From Flavobacteriaceae bacterium (GTDB taxonomy: Bacteria; Bacteroidota; Bacteroidia; Flavobacteriales; Flavobacteriaceae), in assembly GCA_029934835.1 (NCBI GenBank), contig JAOZLL010000009.1:1-51747 (forward strand): a stretch of DNA of 51,747 nucleotides. Reading direction: 5' to 3'. Shown one piece after another: positions 8,599 to 17,385 of this stretch. The translations under genes and the position numbers were made by a program. Positions within the stretch are counted from its first letter, which is position 1; each line of letters opens with the position of its first letter. The notes beneath the pieces were generated by a model. The model made no database searches, was not told where the DNA came from, and saw only the letters and a program-made list of their open reading frames with translations.

Positions 8599-8676
8599 CT
8601 ACAAAATAATAATCAATGATACAATTTTTTCTTACTTTTACACTAGATTAATAGTGACTAACTAATACTAATATAG

Positions 8677-8684
8677 TATTTTTG
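8677..8684 (+). promoter_or_regulatory. -7 box for the coiled-coil membrane protein
   Basis: TATTTTTG is an exact TAnnTTTG match, 40 bases before the ATG at 8725. Confidence 0.55.
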
Positions 8685-8724
8685 CGTTTTATTATACAAA
8701 CTTATTAGATAACTCCAATATATT

Positions 8725-9633
8725 ATGAATACGACTAAACAAAATACCGGATCAAAGATAACAATAATCATTTTGGCAATCTTGTTAGCAACCTTGGCTT
8801 TCTTTGCTTATCAAAATTATATGAAAAACCAACATTCTGAAGAGGTGTTATTACAACAAAAACTTGAAATTCAAAAAGAATTAGATTTAAAACTAATTGA
8901 ATTGGAAGATGCTATTGCAGAAAATTCTACTATGGAAGCTGAATTAACCATTGCAAAAAATAATATAATGGCTTTTAGAGATTCTGTACAAGGATTGAAA
9001 ACTCTAAATTATAAAATTATTAGAAGATACAAGAATAAGTTAGCTGTTCTTGAAAAAAATAATAAACGTTTATTAAAAGTCTCAGACTCACTTAAATTAG
9101 CCAATTTCGGTTTAAATATTGAAATAGATAGTGCTAATGCAAACATTGAAAGACAGGCAACAGAGATATTTAATCAAGCACTTAGCAATGATAGTCTTAA
9201 TACTCAAAACATTGATTTATCTGATAGAATTGCAAGAGGAGCTACATTAAAAATTAGTAACGTTTCAGTTATAGCAATGAGAGAAAAAAGTAATGGACAA
9301 CTTAAAGAAACAACTAGAGCAAGTAAAACTGATGCATTCAGAACCAGTTTTAAAATTAGAGAAAACACTTTGACAGAAGCAGGTTCGAAAATTGCACACC
9401 TTGTTATACAAGACGCCGCAGGAAATGTAATTGGAGGCGTTGAAACTTTTACTGATGTAACAGGACAAGATTTACTATTTTCTGATGTTACTGATGTTGA
9501 TTATAATAATCAAGATATTGAAGTAATTGCCGTAACAAATGTTCCAGAAAGTAGTATAGAAAAGGGTGATTACTACATAAAAGTATATCTCGAAAAAAAA
9601 TTACTTGGCACTACAAAAATTTTGATGAAATAA
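8725..9633 (+). CDS. Membrane-anchored coiled-coil protein, unknown function
   Basis: A 302-residue protein with one N-terminal membrane segment (about residues 11-30), a long coiled coil (about 38-165, heptad-like Leu/Ile spacing in EELLLQQK-type and IEKNNKRLLKVSDSLKL-type stretches), and a C-terminal beta-rich domain (about 170-302) containing LKISNVSVIAMREKSNG and ending KVYLEKKLLGTTKILMK. The N-terminal half resembles the next gene: both have a FRDS(V/I) motif after an acidic coil and a TM in the same place. This suggests tandem duplication. The C-terminal domain faces the periplasm if the single TM is an anchor. No named family is recognised. Confidence 0.75.
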   Translation: MNTTKQNTGSKITIIILAILLATLAFFAYQNYMKNQHSEEVLLQQKLEIQKELDLKLIELEDAIAENSTMEAELTIAKNNIMAFRDSVQGLKTLNYKIIRRYKNKLAVLEKNNKRLLKVSDSLKLANFGLNIEIDSANANIERQATEIFNQALSNDSLNTQNIDLSDRIARGATLKISNVSVIAMREKSNGQLKETTRASKTDAFRTSFKIRENTLTEAGSKIAHLVIQDAAGNVIGGVETFTDVTGQDLLFSDVTDVDYNNQDIEVIAVTNVPESSIEKGDYYIKVYLEKKLLGTTKILMK

Positions 9634-9743
9634 TCAAAGCCATTCAAATTTAGTTTTTTTTTTATTATTAAGTAAGTTTTAATACTTTTACACAGATTTG
9701 AGTAAAAAACCTAGAATTCAATTTACCTTAAAATACTTCTACT

Positions 9744-10802
9744 ATGTCCTACGATTACCAACCAGAATTTGAAGAAGATGATAATGGATATTCAATTCCC
9801 AAGATACTAGTAGCTATTTTGCTGCTGGTTGTAATAGGCGGTGGAACATATATATACTTACAGCAAAAGAAATTAACAACTTCTGTTGCTTATTTAAAAA
9901 ATGCAAAAAAACAAGTTGAATTAGATTTAAATGCCATGATTGAAAAATACAATCTGGCTATTAATGATAATGATTTTTTGGCGGATGAACTAAGAGAGGA
10001 ACGGGATCGTATTATTCGTTTTAGAGATTCTATCAAGAGTATAAATGGAGAAGATTTTAGTAGAATTACTAATTATGAAGAGAAAATACGAAATTTAAAA
10101 AAACAAAGTGCTATAGTTTTTGAAGCTACTCCTGTAAAAACAGTTCAAAATATAGATGCTGAAGAATTAGATATTCCTGTTGAAGAAGTTGTCACAGAAG
10201 TTGTTGCAGACGTTGCTGAAAAAGAAAAAAAATCTGAAAATACTCTTAATAAAAAACAAATTATTTCAACTCCGGTAATTGTAAAGGAAGAAACAGTAAC
10301 TAACAATGATATTGTCTCTACTGAAGAAATAGTTGTACCCGATACAAAACCCGTATTAGAACCTATTAAAGTCGAAGAAAAACCAAAAAAAGAAGAACCT
10401 AAAATTGAAACACCCATTCAAAAAACGACAACTAACTTTATTCGAGTTGAAATGCCTCCTACCTATCCAGGTTGTAAAGGAACCGCAACAGAAAAGAAAG
10501 CTTGTTTTACAAAAAAAGTTAAAAAACACTTGGAACGAAAATTTGATGCTTCAATTATTGAAGACTTAAATATAAAATCAGGTAAAAAAAGAATCTGGGT
10601 AACTTTTGATATAGATAAATTTGGAAACGTAACCAATGTTAATGCTAGATCTCCAAAAGATATGTCAACTTCAGCAAAGAAAAAATTAGAGTCAGAAGCG
10701 GTACGAGCAATAAAAAAACTCCCAAAAATGACTGCTGCTAGACAAAATGGAAAATCTGTAAAAATAAATTATAGCGTCCCCATTACTTTTAGAGTCCCTT
10801 AG
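9744..10802 (+). CDS. TonB-family energy transducer with coiled-coil N-terminus
   Basis: A 352-residue protein: short acidic cytoplasmic N-terminus, one membrane helix (about 20-43), a coiled coil (about 48-110) similar to the preceding gene, a long Pro/Lys/Glu/Val-rich spacer (about 125-230, like the periplasm-spanning part of TonB) and a TonB C-terminal domain (about 235-352). The latter has the Cys pair in PPTYPGCKG...KKACF, the ITFRVP ending and the IWVTFDIDKFGNVTN strand. TonB passes ExbB/ExbD-derived energy to outer-membrane receptors. Many TonB proteins have a shorter N-terminal region; the coiled coil is unusual. It follows the paralog on the same strand, and a strong hairpin ends the unit. 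Confidence 0.88.
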   Translation: MSYDYQPEFEEDDNGYSIPKILVAILLLVVIGGGTYIYLQQKKLTTSVAYLKNAKKQVELDLNAMIEKYNLAINDNDFLADELREERDRIIRFRDSIKSINGEDFSRITNYEEKIRNLKKQSAIVFEATPVKTVQNIDAEELDIPVEEVVTEVVADVAEKEKKSENTLNKKQIISTPVIVKEETVTNNDIVSTEEIVVPDTKPVLEPIKVEEKPKKEEPKIETPIQKTTTNFIRVEMPPTYPGCKGTATEKKACFTKKVKKHLERKFDASIIEDLNIKSGKKRIWVTFDIDKFGNVTNVNARSPKDMSTSAKKKLESEAVRAIKKLPKMTAARQNGKSVKINYSVPITFRVP

Positions 10803-10829
10803 GTATTGTAAAAAAGAATAATCATATAG

Positions 10830-10867
10830 AAAGTGGAAATCAGTACTGAATTTCCACTTTTTTTTTT
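10830..10867 (+). terminator. Intrinsic terminator after the TonB-family gene
   Basis: An 11-bp stem (AAAGTGGAAAT / ATTTCCACTTT, 9-base loop) is followed by seven more T residues. Confidence 0.9.
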
Positions 10868-10895
10868 ATTTCACGACATTTAACAAAAGCTTTTT

Positions 10896-10903
10896 TACAT
10901 TTG
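10896..10903 (+). promoter_or_regulatory. -7 box of glyS, possible leaderless transcript
   Basis: TACATTTG is an exact match to TAnnTTTG and ends only four bases before the ATG at 10908. If it is the promoter, the transcript starts at or next to the start codon. Confidence 0.55.
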
Positions 10904-10907
10904 CAAA

Positions 10908-12452
10908 ATGGCAAAACAAGATGATCAATTTAAAAGAGTAGTATCACACGCTAAAGAGTATGGCTTTGTGGTACAATCAAGTGAAATTTACGATGGACTA
11001 AGTGCTGTTTATGATTATACTCAAAATGGCACCGAACTCAAAAAAAATATACGTGATTATTGGTGGAAGTCAATGGTGCAATTACATGAAAATATTGTCG
11101 GTATTGATAGTGCCATATTTATGCATCCTACTACCTGGAAAGCATCTGGACATATTGATGCTTTTAACGATCCTTTGATAGACAATAAAGATTCTAAAAA
11201 ACGCTATAGGGCTGATGTTCTCATCGAAGATTATGCTGAAAAACTATTCCAAAAAGCACAAAAGGAAATCACAAAAGCTGCTAAAAGATTTGGAGATACT
11301 TTTGATGAAGAACAATATAAAACTACTAACCCGCGAGTTATAAAATATCTAACAGAACGAAAAAAAGTTTTACAGGATATGGCAATGTTGCTAGATAAGG
11401 ATGACTTAGCAGGTGTAAAAGCTTTAATTGAAGAAAAAGGGATTGCCTGCCCTGTTTCTGGTTCAAAAAATTGGACAGATGTCAAACAGTTTAACCTAAT
11501 GTTTGGGACAAAAATTGGTGCATCAGCTGATAGCGCCATGGATTTATACTTAAGACCTGAAACGGCACAAGGTATATTTGTTAATTTTTTAAATGTGCAA
11601 AAATCAGGAAGAATGAAGATTCCTTTTGGAATAGCGCAAACGGGTAAAGCTTTTAGAAATGAAATTGTTGCACGACAATTTATTTTTAGAATGCGAGAAT
11701 TTGAACAGATGGAAATGCAATTTTTTGTACGACCTGGCGAACAAAAAAAATGGTATGAAACATGGAAAGAGCGTCGATTAGCATGGCACTTATCACTTGG
11801 TTTAGGTAAAGAAAATTATCGTTTTCATAAACATGAAAAATTAGCACATTATGCTGATGCCGCGGCAGATATTGAATTTAATTTCCCTTTTGGATTTAAA
11901 GAACTCGAAGGTATACATTCTAGAACCAATTTTGACTTATCAAGTCATGAAGAGCATTCTGGAAGAAAGCTTCAGTATTTTGATCCAGAACTCAATGAAA
12001 GTTATGTACCATATGTTGTGGAAACTTCAATAGGCTTAGATCGAATGTTTTTGGCAGTATTATCAAAATCTTTACAAGAGGAAACGCTTGAAAATGGGAC
12101 AATTCGTACTGTTTTACGTCTGCCTGCAGTATTAGCTCCAATAAAAGCAGCTATATTACCATTAGTTAAAAAAGACGGACTCCCCGATATAGCACATAAA
12201 ATTATTGATGACTTAAAATTTGATTTTAACGTAACTTACGATGAAAAAGATGCAGTTGGTAGACGATATAGAAGGCAAGATGCAGCTGGAACACCTTTTT
12301 GTATTACAGTAGACCATCAAACAAAAGATGATAATACCGTAACACTGAGGAATAGAGATTCTATGGAACAAAAAAGAGTTGGCATCAAAGACTTAAAAAA
12401 CCTTATTAATACTGAAGTTTCATTTGCAAATTGGTTAAAAAAATTAGAATAA
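10908..12452 (+). CDS. glyS: Glycine--tRNA ligase (alpha2 type)
   Basis: A 514-residue class II synthetase of the homodimeric (eukaryotic/archaeal-like) GlyRS type used by Bacteroidota. Class II motif 2 is seen in IPFGIAQTGKAFRNEI and motif 3 in YVVETSIGLDRMFLAVL. N-terminal family sequence includes VVSHAKEYGFVVQSSEIY and the WWKSMV segment. A C-terminal anticodon-binding domain (about 410-514) contains LPAVLAPIKAAILPLVKKDG. Charges tRNA-Gly with glycine. The reading frame has no interruptions and the length fits the family. Confidence 0.97.
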   Translation: MAKQDDQFKRVVSHAKEYGFVVQSSEIYDGLSAVYDYTQNGTELKKNIRDYWWKSMVQLHENIVGIDSAIFMHPTTWKASGHIDAFNDPLIDNKDSKKRYRADVLIEDYAEKLFQKAQKEITKAAKRFGDTFDEEQYKTTNPRVIKYLTERKKVLQDMAMLLDKDDLAGVKALIEEKGIACPVSGSKNWTDVKQFNLMFGTKIGASADSAMDLYLRPETAQGIFVNFLNVQKSGRMKIPFGIAQTGKAFRNEIVARQFIFRMREFEQMEMQFFVRPGEQKKWYETWKERRLAWHLSLGLGKENYRFHKHEKLAHYADAAADIEFNFPFGFKELEGIHSRTNFDLSSHEEHSGRKLQYFDPELNESYVPYVVETSIGLDRMFLAVLSKSLQEETLENGTIRTVLRLPAVLAPIKAAILPLVKKDGLPDIAHKIIDDLKFDFNVTYDEKDAVGRRYRRQDAAGTPFCITVDHQTKDDNTVTLRNRDSMEQKRVGIKDLKNLINTEVSFANWLKKLE

Positions 12453-12606
12453 CTAAATTTCCTTTTTCTGTAAATATTTATTAAAATTTTCATAAATTTC
12501 CTTTTAAATATACAAATAGACTAATTGTTTGTACAAATATTGAGATAGTATAGTACTAAATCATTGTATATCTATACTTTTTCTTTCATAATTAAATACT
12601 TAGTTG

Positions 12607-12614
12607 TATTTTTG
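12607..12614 (+). promoter_or_regulatory. -7 box of the PpiD-like gene
   Basis: TATTTTTG is an exact TAnnTTTG match, 26 bases before the ATG at 12641. Confidence 0.55.
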
Positions 12615-12640
12615 CAAACTAAATTTTTAACAAAAAAAAT

Positions 12641-14731
12641 ATGGCAGTTTTATCCAAGATTAGAGATCGTTCGTTATTTTTAATTTTAATAATAGGAATG
12701 GCTCTCTTTGCCTTTGTTGCAAGTCCAAAAGATATTGTAGGATTTTTTAAATCTGATAAAACAAATTCTGTAGGAAGTGTTAATGGAGAAGATATTTCAA
12801 GAGAAGAATTTACAACACAAATTAAAGCCTATCAAGCTGGTAGAGCAAATTTAAATGATTCGCAAGCAGCAAACGCAGTTTGGGATAATTTAATGAGTGA
12901 AAAGATCTATACATCCCAACTAGAAAAAGCGGGTATTGTTGTTGGTGAGAAAGATATATGGGAAGCTCTTATTAATGATCCATCTATTAAACAAAGTCCA
13001 CAATTTCTAAACGAAGCTGGACTATTTGATGAAGAAAGCTTAAAGTCTTACATTGCTGATTTGCAAGATGATGATAGTGTTGACGGAAAAACTCGTTGGA
13101 TGAGTTGGTTAGGTTTTGAAAGAAGTCTAAAACAAAATTTAGAACGTGATTCTTATCTCAATTTAGTAAAAGCAGGACTGGGTGTATCAAACCAAGAAGG
13201 AAAACAACAGTATTTTTTAAATAATACAACTGTAAATGGAAAGTACATTTTCTTAGCTTTTAATAAAATTCCTGATAGTACTATCAAAGTATCTGATAGT
13301 GATATTCAAAAGTATATTAATACTCATAAAAATGACTATCAAGTAAAAGCATCGAGAAATTTACAATATGTAAAATTTGACTTAGCTGCATCTGATACTG
13401 ATAAAACAGCAATTAAAAAATCATTAGAAGAACTTATTGAAGATAATAATTCTATAGTAGGGCTAAAAAATACTGATGATCCCACAACATTTGTTTCTGA
13501 AACATCTGATATGCCTTTTAATGATAATTTTATACCAAAAAATGGATTAAACTCTGCTATTGCTGATACATTATTTAGTTTAAAAATTGGTGATATCTAT
13601 GGTCCTTACGAGGATGCGGGTTACTATAAAATTTCTAAAATAATTGATGAAGATCAAGAATCTACTGTTAATGCAAGTCATATTTTAGTTGCTTATAAAG
13701 GAGCACTTAGAGCAAAAACTGAGGTCAGTAGAACAAAAGAAGAAGCAAAAGCACGAGCTGACAAACTACTCAGAAAAGTAAAACGAACTAGTACTGATTT
13801 TGCAGAGGAAGCAAAAGTTAGTTCTGATGGTCCTTCAGCAACCAAAGGAGGAGATTTAGGTTGGTTTAAAAAAGGACAAATGGTTCCTGCGTTTAATGAT
13901 TGGGTTTTTTCTCATAAAAAGAACCAAATTGGTGTAGTAGAAACTGACTTTGGATTTCATGTAATAAAACTTGATGACACAAAATCAGAGAAACGTATTA
14001 AATTAGCCACTGTAGCGAAAACTATCACTCCTTCAGAAGAGACAGAAAATAAAATTTTTGTTGATGCTGAAAGCTTTGCAGCAGCGATTGCAAAAGGTCA
14101 AAATTTCACTGAATTAGCAAAGGAGAATAACTATCAAATAAAAAATGCACAAAAACTTGGTAAAAAAGATGATGCAGTTCCAGGTTTAATTGGAAACAAT
14201 CGTAATATGGTTTTATGGGCATTTGATACGGAAACAAATGTAAGTGATGTAAAACGTTTTGATATTGATAAAGCATATACTGTTGCACAATTAACTCGTA
14301 GAGAAGCTAAAGGATTACAAACAGTTAAAAGTGCTATATCAATAGTTAGACCTCTAGTAATCAAAGAGAAAAAAGCTGTAATTCTTTCTGAAAAATTACA
14401 AGATGGTACTTTGGATGAAATCGCCGAAAGAGAAAACGAAAGAGTACAAAATACAGGAGATATTAGTTTTGAAAATCCTGTAAGAAACAACTTAGGAAAA
14501 GATAAAACAGTTGTTGGAACATTATTAGGAATGAAAGAAACTTCTATTTCAAGAGGAGTTGTAGGTACAAATGGTGTGTATGCACTTGAATTAATAAAAA
14601 AGAAAATGCCTGTAGAATTAGAAACATACGAACCTTATAGAATTCGATTAGAAAAAAAACTACAAAAAAATAATACCACTATTTTTAATGCCTTAAAAAA
14701 GGCTTCAAATGTTGAAGATTATAGAAACTAG
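12641..14731 (+). CDS. ppiD: PpiD/SurA-like periplasmic peptidyl-prolyl isomerase
   Basis: A 696-residue periplasmic foldase anchored by one N-terminal membrane helix (about 10-28, LFLILIIGMALFAFVAS). A SurA-like N-terminal domain (about 45-190) contains GSVNGEDISREEF. A parvulin (PpiC) rotamase domain (about 340-455) is recognised by NASHILV, GGDLGWFKKGQMVPAFNDWVF and GFHVIKL. Known relatives help outer-membrane and secreted proteins fold. The C-terminal 200 residues contain helical and loop regions typical of PpiD proteins. A hairpin ends the unit. PpiD and SurA cannot be separated here; the membrane anchor favours PpiD. Confidence 0.92.
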   Translation: MAVLSKIRDRSLFLILIIGMALFAFVASPKDIVGFFKSDKTNSVGSVNGEDISREEFTTQIKAYQAGRANLNDSQAANAVWDNLMSEKIYTSQLEKAGIVVGEKDIWEALINDPSIKQSPQFLNEAGLFDEESLKSYIADLQDDDSVDGKTRWMSWLGFERSLKQNLERDSYLNLVKAGLGVSNQEGKQQYFLNNTTVNGKYIFLAFNKIPDSTIKVSDSDIQKYINTHKNDYQVKASRNLQYVKFDLAASDTDKTAIKKSLEELIEDNNSIVGLKNTDDPTTFVSETSDMPFNDNFIPKNGLNSAIADTLFSLKIGDIYGPYEDAGYYKISKIIDEDQESTVNASHILVAYKGALRAKTEVSRTKEEAKARADKLLRKVKRTSTDFAEEAKVSSDGPSATKGGDLGWFKKGQMVPAFNDWVFSHKKNQIGVVETDFGFHVIKLDDTKSEKRIKLATVAKTITPSEETENKIFVDAESFAAAIAKGQNFTELAKENNYQIKNAQKLGKKDDAVPGLIGNNRNMVLWAFDTETNVSDVKRFDIDKAYTVAQLTRREAKGLQTVKSAISIVRPLVIKEKKAVILSEKLQDGTLDEIAERENERVQNTGDISFENPVRNNLGKDKTVVGTLLGMKETSISRGVVGTNGVYALELIKKKMPVELETYEPYRIRLEKKLQKNNTTIFNALKKASNVEDYRN

Positions 14732-14790
14732 TATTTTGCTGTAGTATCAACTTATTATCAGATTTAATAAGTTGTTAACCTGTAACAGGA

Positions 14791-14825
14791 AAACCCAAGT
14801 ATGTAAAACATACTTGGGTTTTTTG
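14791..14825 (+). terminator. Intrinsic terminator after the PpiD-like gene
   Basis: A 14-bp perfect stem (AAACCCAAGTATGT, 3-base loop) is followed by more T residues on the plus strand. Confidence 0.9.
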
Positions 14826-14841
14826 TTTAAATGAATTTAAT

Positions 14842-14849
14842 TATCTTTA
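14842..14849 (+). promoter_or_regulatory. Probable -7 box of the ComM-like gene
   Basis: TATCTTTA is one base off TAnnTTTG, 16 bases before the ATG at 14866. Confidence 0.35.
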
Positions 14850-14865
14850 CACAAAACAAAAAAAT

Positions 14866-16404
14866 ATGCTCACAAAAGTCTATGGAAGCGCTGTTTTTGG
14901 TGTAGAAGCTACCACTATTACCGTTGAGGTTAATGTCGATTCGGGAGTTGGATATCATTTAGTTGGTTTACCCGATAATGCTATAAAAGAAAGTAATTTT
15001 CGAATTGCAGCTGCACTACAAAACAATAGTTATAAAATACCAGGTAAAAAAATCATTATAAATATGTCTCCTGCGGATCTACGTAAAGAAGGTAGTTCTT
15101 ATGATTTAACTTTAGCTATTGGGATTTTAGCAGCCACTGAACAAATTAAAGGAGAGACTATTGATCAGTATCTTATCATGGGTGAATTATCTTTGGATGG
15201 TAGCTTACTGCCTATTAAAGGAGCTTTGCCAATAGCCGTTAAAGCCAGAGAAGAAGGATTTAAAGGGTTTATTTTACCTGCTCAAAATGCTAAAGAAGCT
15301 GCAATTGTCAATGATTTAGATGTATATGGAATAACTCATATTAGTCAAGTCATTGAATTTTTTGATAAAGGTGTTCCTCTTGAACCCACCATTATAGATA
15401 CAAGAAAGGAATTTTACGAAAGTTTAGAAAATCCTGAATTTGATTTTGCAGATGTCAAAGGACAAGAAACCATTAAACGTTGTATGGAAATTGCTGCTGC
15501 AGGTGGTCATAATATTATTTTAATAGGACCTCCTGGAAGTGGAAAAACTATGTTAGCAAAACGATTGCCATCTATCTTGCCTCCAATGACCTTGTCCGAA
15601 GCTTTAGAAACTACTAAAATTCATTCAGTAGCGGGTCGTGTCAAGGAAAATTTGGGTTTGATGAGTCAGAGGCCATTTAGAAGTCCACATCATACTATAT
15701 CAGATGTGGCCTTGGTTGGAGGTGGAACTTATCCGCAACCAGGTGAAATATCTATGTCGCATAATGGCGTGCTTTTTCTTGATGAATTACCTGAATTCAA
15801 AAGAACTGTATTAGAAGTAATGCGACAACCCTTAGAAGATAGAGAAGTAACCATTTCTAGAGCCAAATTTACCGTTACCTATCCTTCCTCTTTTATGTTA
15901 GTGGCGAGTATGAATCCTAGTCCCAGTGGTTATTTTAACGATCCTGATAGTCCTATGACCTCATCTCCAGCAGAAATGCAGCGCTATTTAGGAAAAGTGT
16001 CTGGTCCATTATTAGATAGAATTGATATTCATATTGAAGTTACGCCTGTACCTTTTGAAAAATTAGCAGAAGAAAGGCGTGGAGAGCTAAGTAAAGTTAT
16101 CAGAGAACGTGTAATCACTGCCAGAGAAATTCAAACTAGTAGATTTAAAGAAAGTGAAAAAGTACACTATAACGCACAAATGGGTGTCAAACAAATAAGA
16201 GCTCACTGTAAATTATCAAAAGAATCCATGCAACTTCTTAAAACAGCTATGGAAAAACTAAATTTATCTGCACGTGCCTATAATCGTATTCTCAAAGTGT
16301 CACGTACTATTGCAGATTTAGAAGGACAAAAAGACATCGAACCCTATCACATCTCTGAAGCAATTCAGTATAGAAGTTTGGATCGAGATGGATGGTTGGG
16401 GTAG
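14866..16404 (+). CDS. comM: YifB-family Mg chelatase-like AAA+ ATPase (ComM-like)
   Basis: A 512-residue protein of the YifB/ComM family. The N-terminal substrate-binding-like domain (about 1-185) has MLTKVYGSAVFGVEA and IINMSPADLRKEGSSYDL. The AAA+ domain has Walker A GPPGSGKT at 221-228, a GEISMSHNGVLFLDELPEF Walker B region and the MNPSPSGY sensor-1 motif. The Mg-chelatase C-terminal domain (about 415-512) includes LSARAYNRILKVSRTIADLEG. Known ComM promotes branch migration during natural transformation. A comFC-type gene also lies in the window (7906), consistent with a competence role, though not proof. Confidence 0.93.
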   Translation: MLTKVYGSAVFGVEATTITVEVNVDSGVGYHLVGLPDNAIKESNFRIAAALQNNSYKIPGKKIIINMSPADLRKEGSSYDLTLAIGILAATEQIKGETIDQYLIMGELSLDGSLLPIKGALPIAVKAREEGFKGFILPAQNAKEAAIVNDLDVYGITHISQVIEFFDKGVPLEPTIIDTRKEFYESLENPEFDFADVKGQETIKRCMEIAAAGGHNIILIGPPGSGKTMLAKRLPSILPPMTLSEALETTKIHSVAGRVKENLGLMSQRPFRSPHHTISDVALVGGGTYPQPGEISMSHNGVLFLDELPEFKRTVLEVMRQPLEDREVTISRAKFTVTYPSSFMLVASMNPSPSGYFNDPDSPMTSSPAEMQRYLGKVSGPLLDRIDIHIEVTPVPFEKLAEERRGELSKVIRERVITAREIQTSRFKESEKVHYNAQMGVKQIRAHCKLSKESMQLLKTAMEKLNLSARAYNRILKVSRTIADLEGQKDIEPYHISEAIQYRSLDRDGWLG

Positions 16405-16948
16405 TGGGTGAAGTATTTTTTTTGCAAAGGTCCTAATTGTGTAATTCTCTATTATTATAGTGGTAATGTAGTCAAAAATAGTTGGTGCTTTTTAATGAAA
16501 ACTTATTAACCTGAATTCGATGTAAGCTTTCATTCACAGAAGCAAAAGAAAAGGTGAGATTTGAAGTGAAAAATTAAAAGGAATATCTGGATATTTTAAT
16601 GAGTTTTCACAAAAAAGATTGCCTTTCAATTACGTGTTCTCTATTGTTTTAAATTGGAGTTCGTGATGTGCTTCGCAGTTCTTTTGTTTTTTCCCGATAG
16701 CTTAGATAAATTTTGTCATATTCTAGCTAAATTTTCTTAAATTAACAAGTTAGTCCTTCTAAAATTTAGTGTCGAATATGACAAAATTTATCTAAGCTGT
16801 GAAGAAATCTTACATCGAACTCAGGTTATTAACCTCAGCTTGGTTTAATATTTTTGACTTGGTTATGAAAGTGCTTCACTATATTTAAATCCAAAAAAGT
16901 TACGTTTACTAATTGAAATTAAGGTAAGTAACTAAATTAATCAAGAAA
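16405..16948. other. Non-coding stretch of about 540 bases
   Basis: No convincing coding sequence is seen on either strand. The stretch holds the nested inverted-repeat element at 16503-16832. The flanks (16405-16500 and 16833-16948) show nothing recognisable. No terminator for the ComM-like gene or the minus-strand mgsA was found. Confidence 0.6.
16503..16832. repeat. Nested inverted-repeat element (MITE/REP-like)
   Basis: The outer arms at 16503-16540 and about 16796-16832 are inverted copies of a 24-base core (16503-16526 against 16809-16832, two mismatches) that continue through TTCACAG with small differences. Inside, a perfect 25-bp inverted repeat lies at 16699-16723 and 16774-16798. 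A further inner 9-bp inverted pair, CTAAATTTT/AAAATTTAG, lies at 16727-16735 and 16761-16769. The intervening 160 bases have no coding potential I can support. The structure suggests a non-autonomous element or a structured RNA; the class is uncertain. Confidence 0.65.
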
Positions 16949-17311
16949 CTAAATTGCTTTTATCAACAATTCAGCCGTAGCAGGATTGGTTGCTAAAGGA
17001 ATATTATGCACATCACATAAGCGCATTAACATAGAAATATCTGGTTCATGAGGATGTTTTTCTAACGGATCTCTAAAAAAGATTACTAAATCAATATTAC
17101 CTTCGGCTACTTTGGCTGCTATTTGTGCATCTCCACCCATAGGTCCTGACAAAACTTTTTTAACATTAAAACCTGCTTTTTCAGCTTTTTCACCAGTCGT
17201 GCCCGTTGCTATTAAAGAAATTTTCTTTTGAGCTAAAATAGCTTTGTAGTCCATTAAAAACTGAATCATTTCAGCTTTTTTTCCGTCGTGAGATATAATA
17301 GCAATATGCAT
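16949..17311 (-). CDS. mgsA: Methylglyoxal synthase
   Basis: Converts dihydroxyacetone phosphate to methylglyoxal, a bypass of lower glycolysis under phosphate limitation or sugar overload. The catalytic segment SGPMGGDAQIA (D61) and the IDLVIFFRDPLEKHPHEPD stretch (D81, H88) line up with E. coli MgsA, as does the end NIPLATNPATAELLIKA. At 120 residues it is shorter than the E. coli enzyme (about 150), with the core intact. An exact -7 box lies at 17328-17335. The gene follows the EF-G paralog but has a separate promoter. Confidence 0.95.
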   Translation of the reverse strand: MHIAIISHDGKKAEMIQFLMDYKAILAQKKISLIATGTTGEKAEKAGFNVKKVLSGPMGGDAQIAAKVAEGNIDLVIFFRDPLEKHPHEPDISMLMRLCDVHNIPLATNPATAELLIKAI

Positions 17312-17327
17312 ATACTTGAATTTTTAA

Positions 17328-17335
17328 CAAAGATA
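17328..17335 (-). promoter_or_regulatory. -7 box of mgsA
   Basis: TATCTTTG on the minus strand matches TAnnTTTG exactly, 17 bases before the mgsA start. Confidence 0.5.
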
Positions 17336-17342
17336 AAACAAA

Positions 17343-17367
17343 AAAGCCACGTAAAAAACGTGGCTTT
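17343..17367 (-). terminator. Intrinsic terminator of the EF-G paralog
   Basis: A 10-bp stem (AAAGCCACGT / ACGTGGCTTT, 5-base loop), followed on the minus strand by a T tract, lies 19 bases after the EF-G-like stop. Confidence 0.85.
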
Positions 17368-17385
17368 AGTAAATATAATTTTTAA

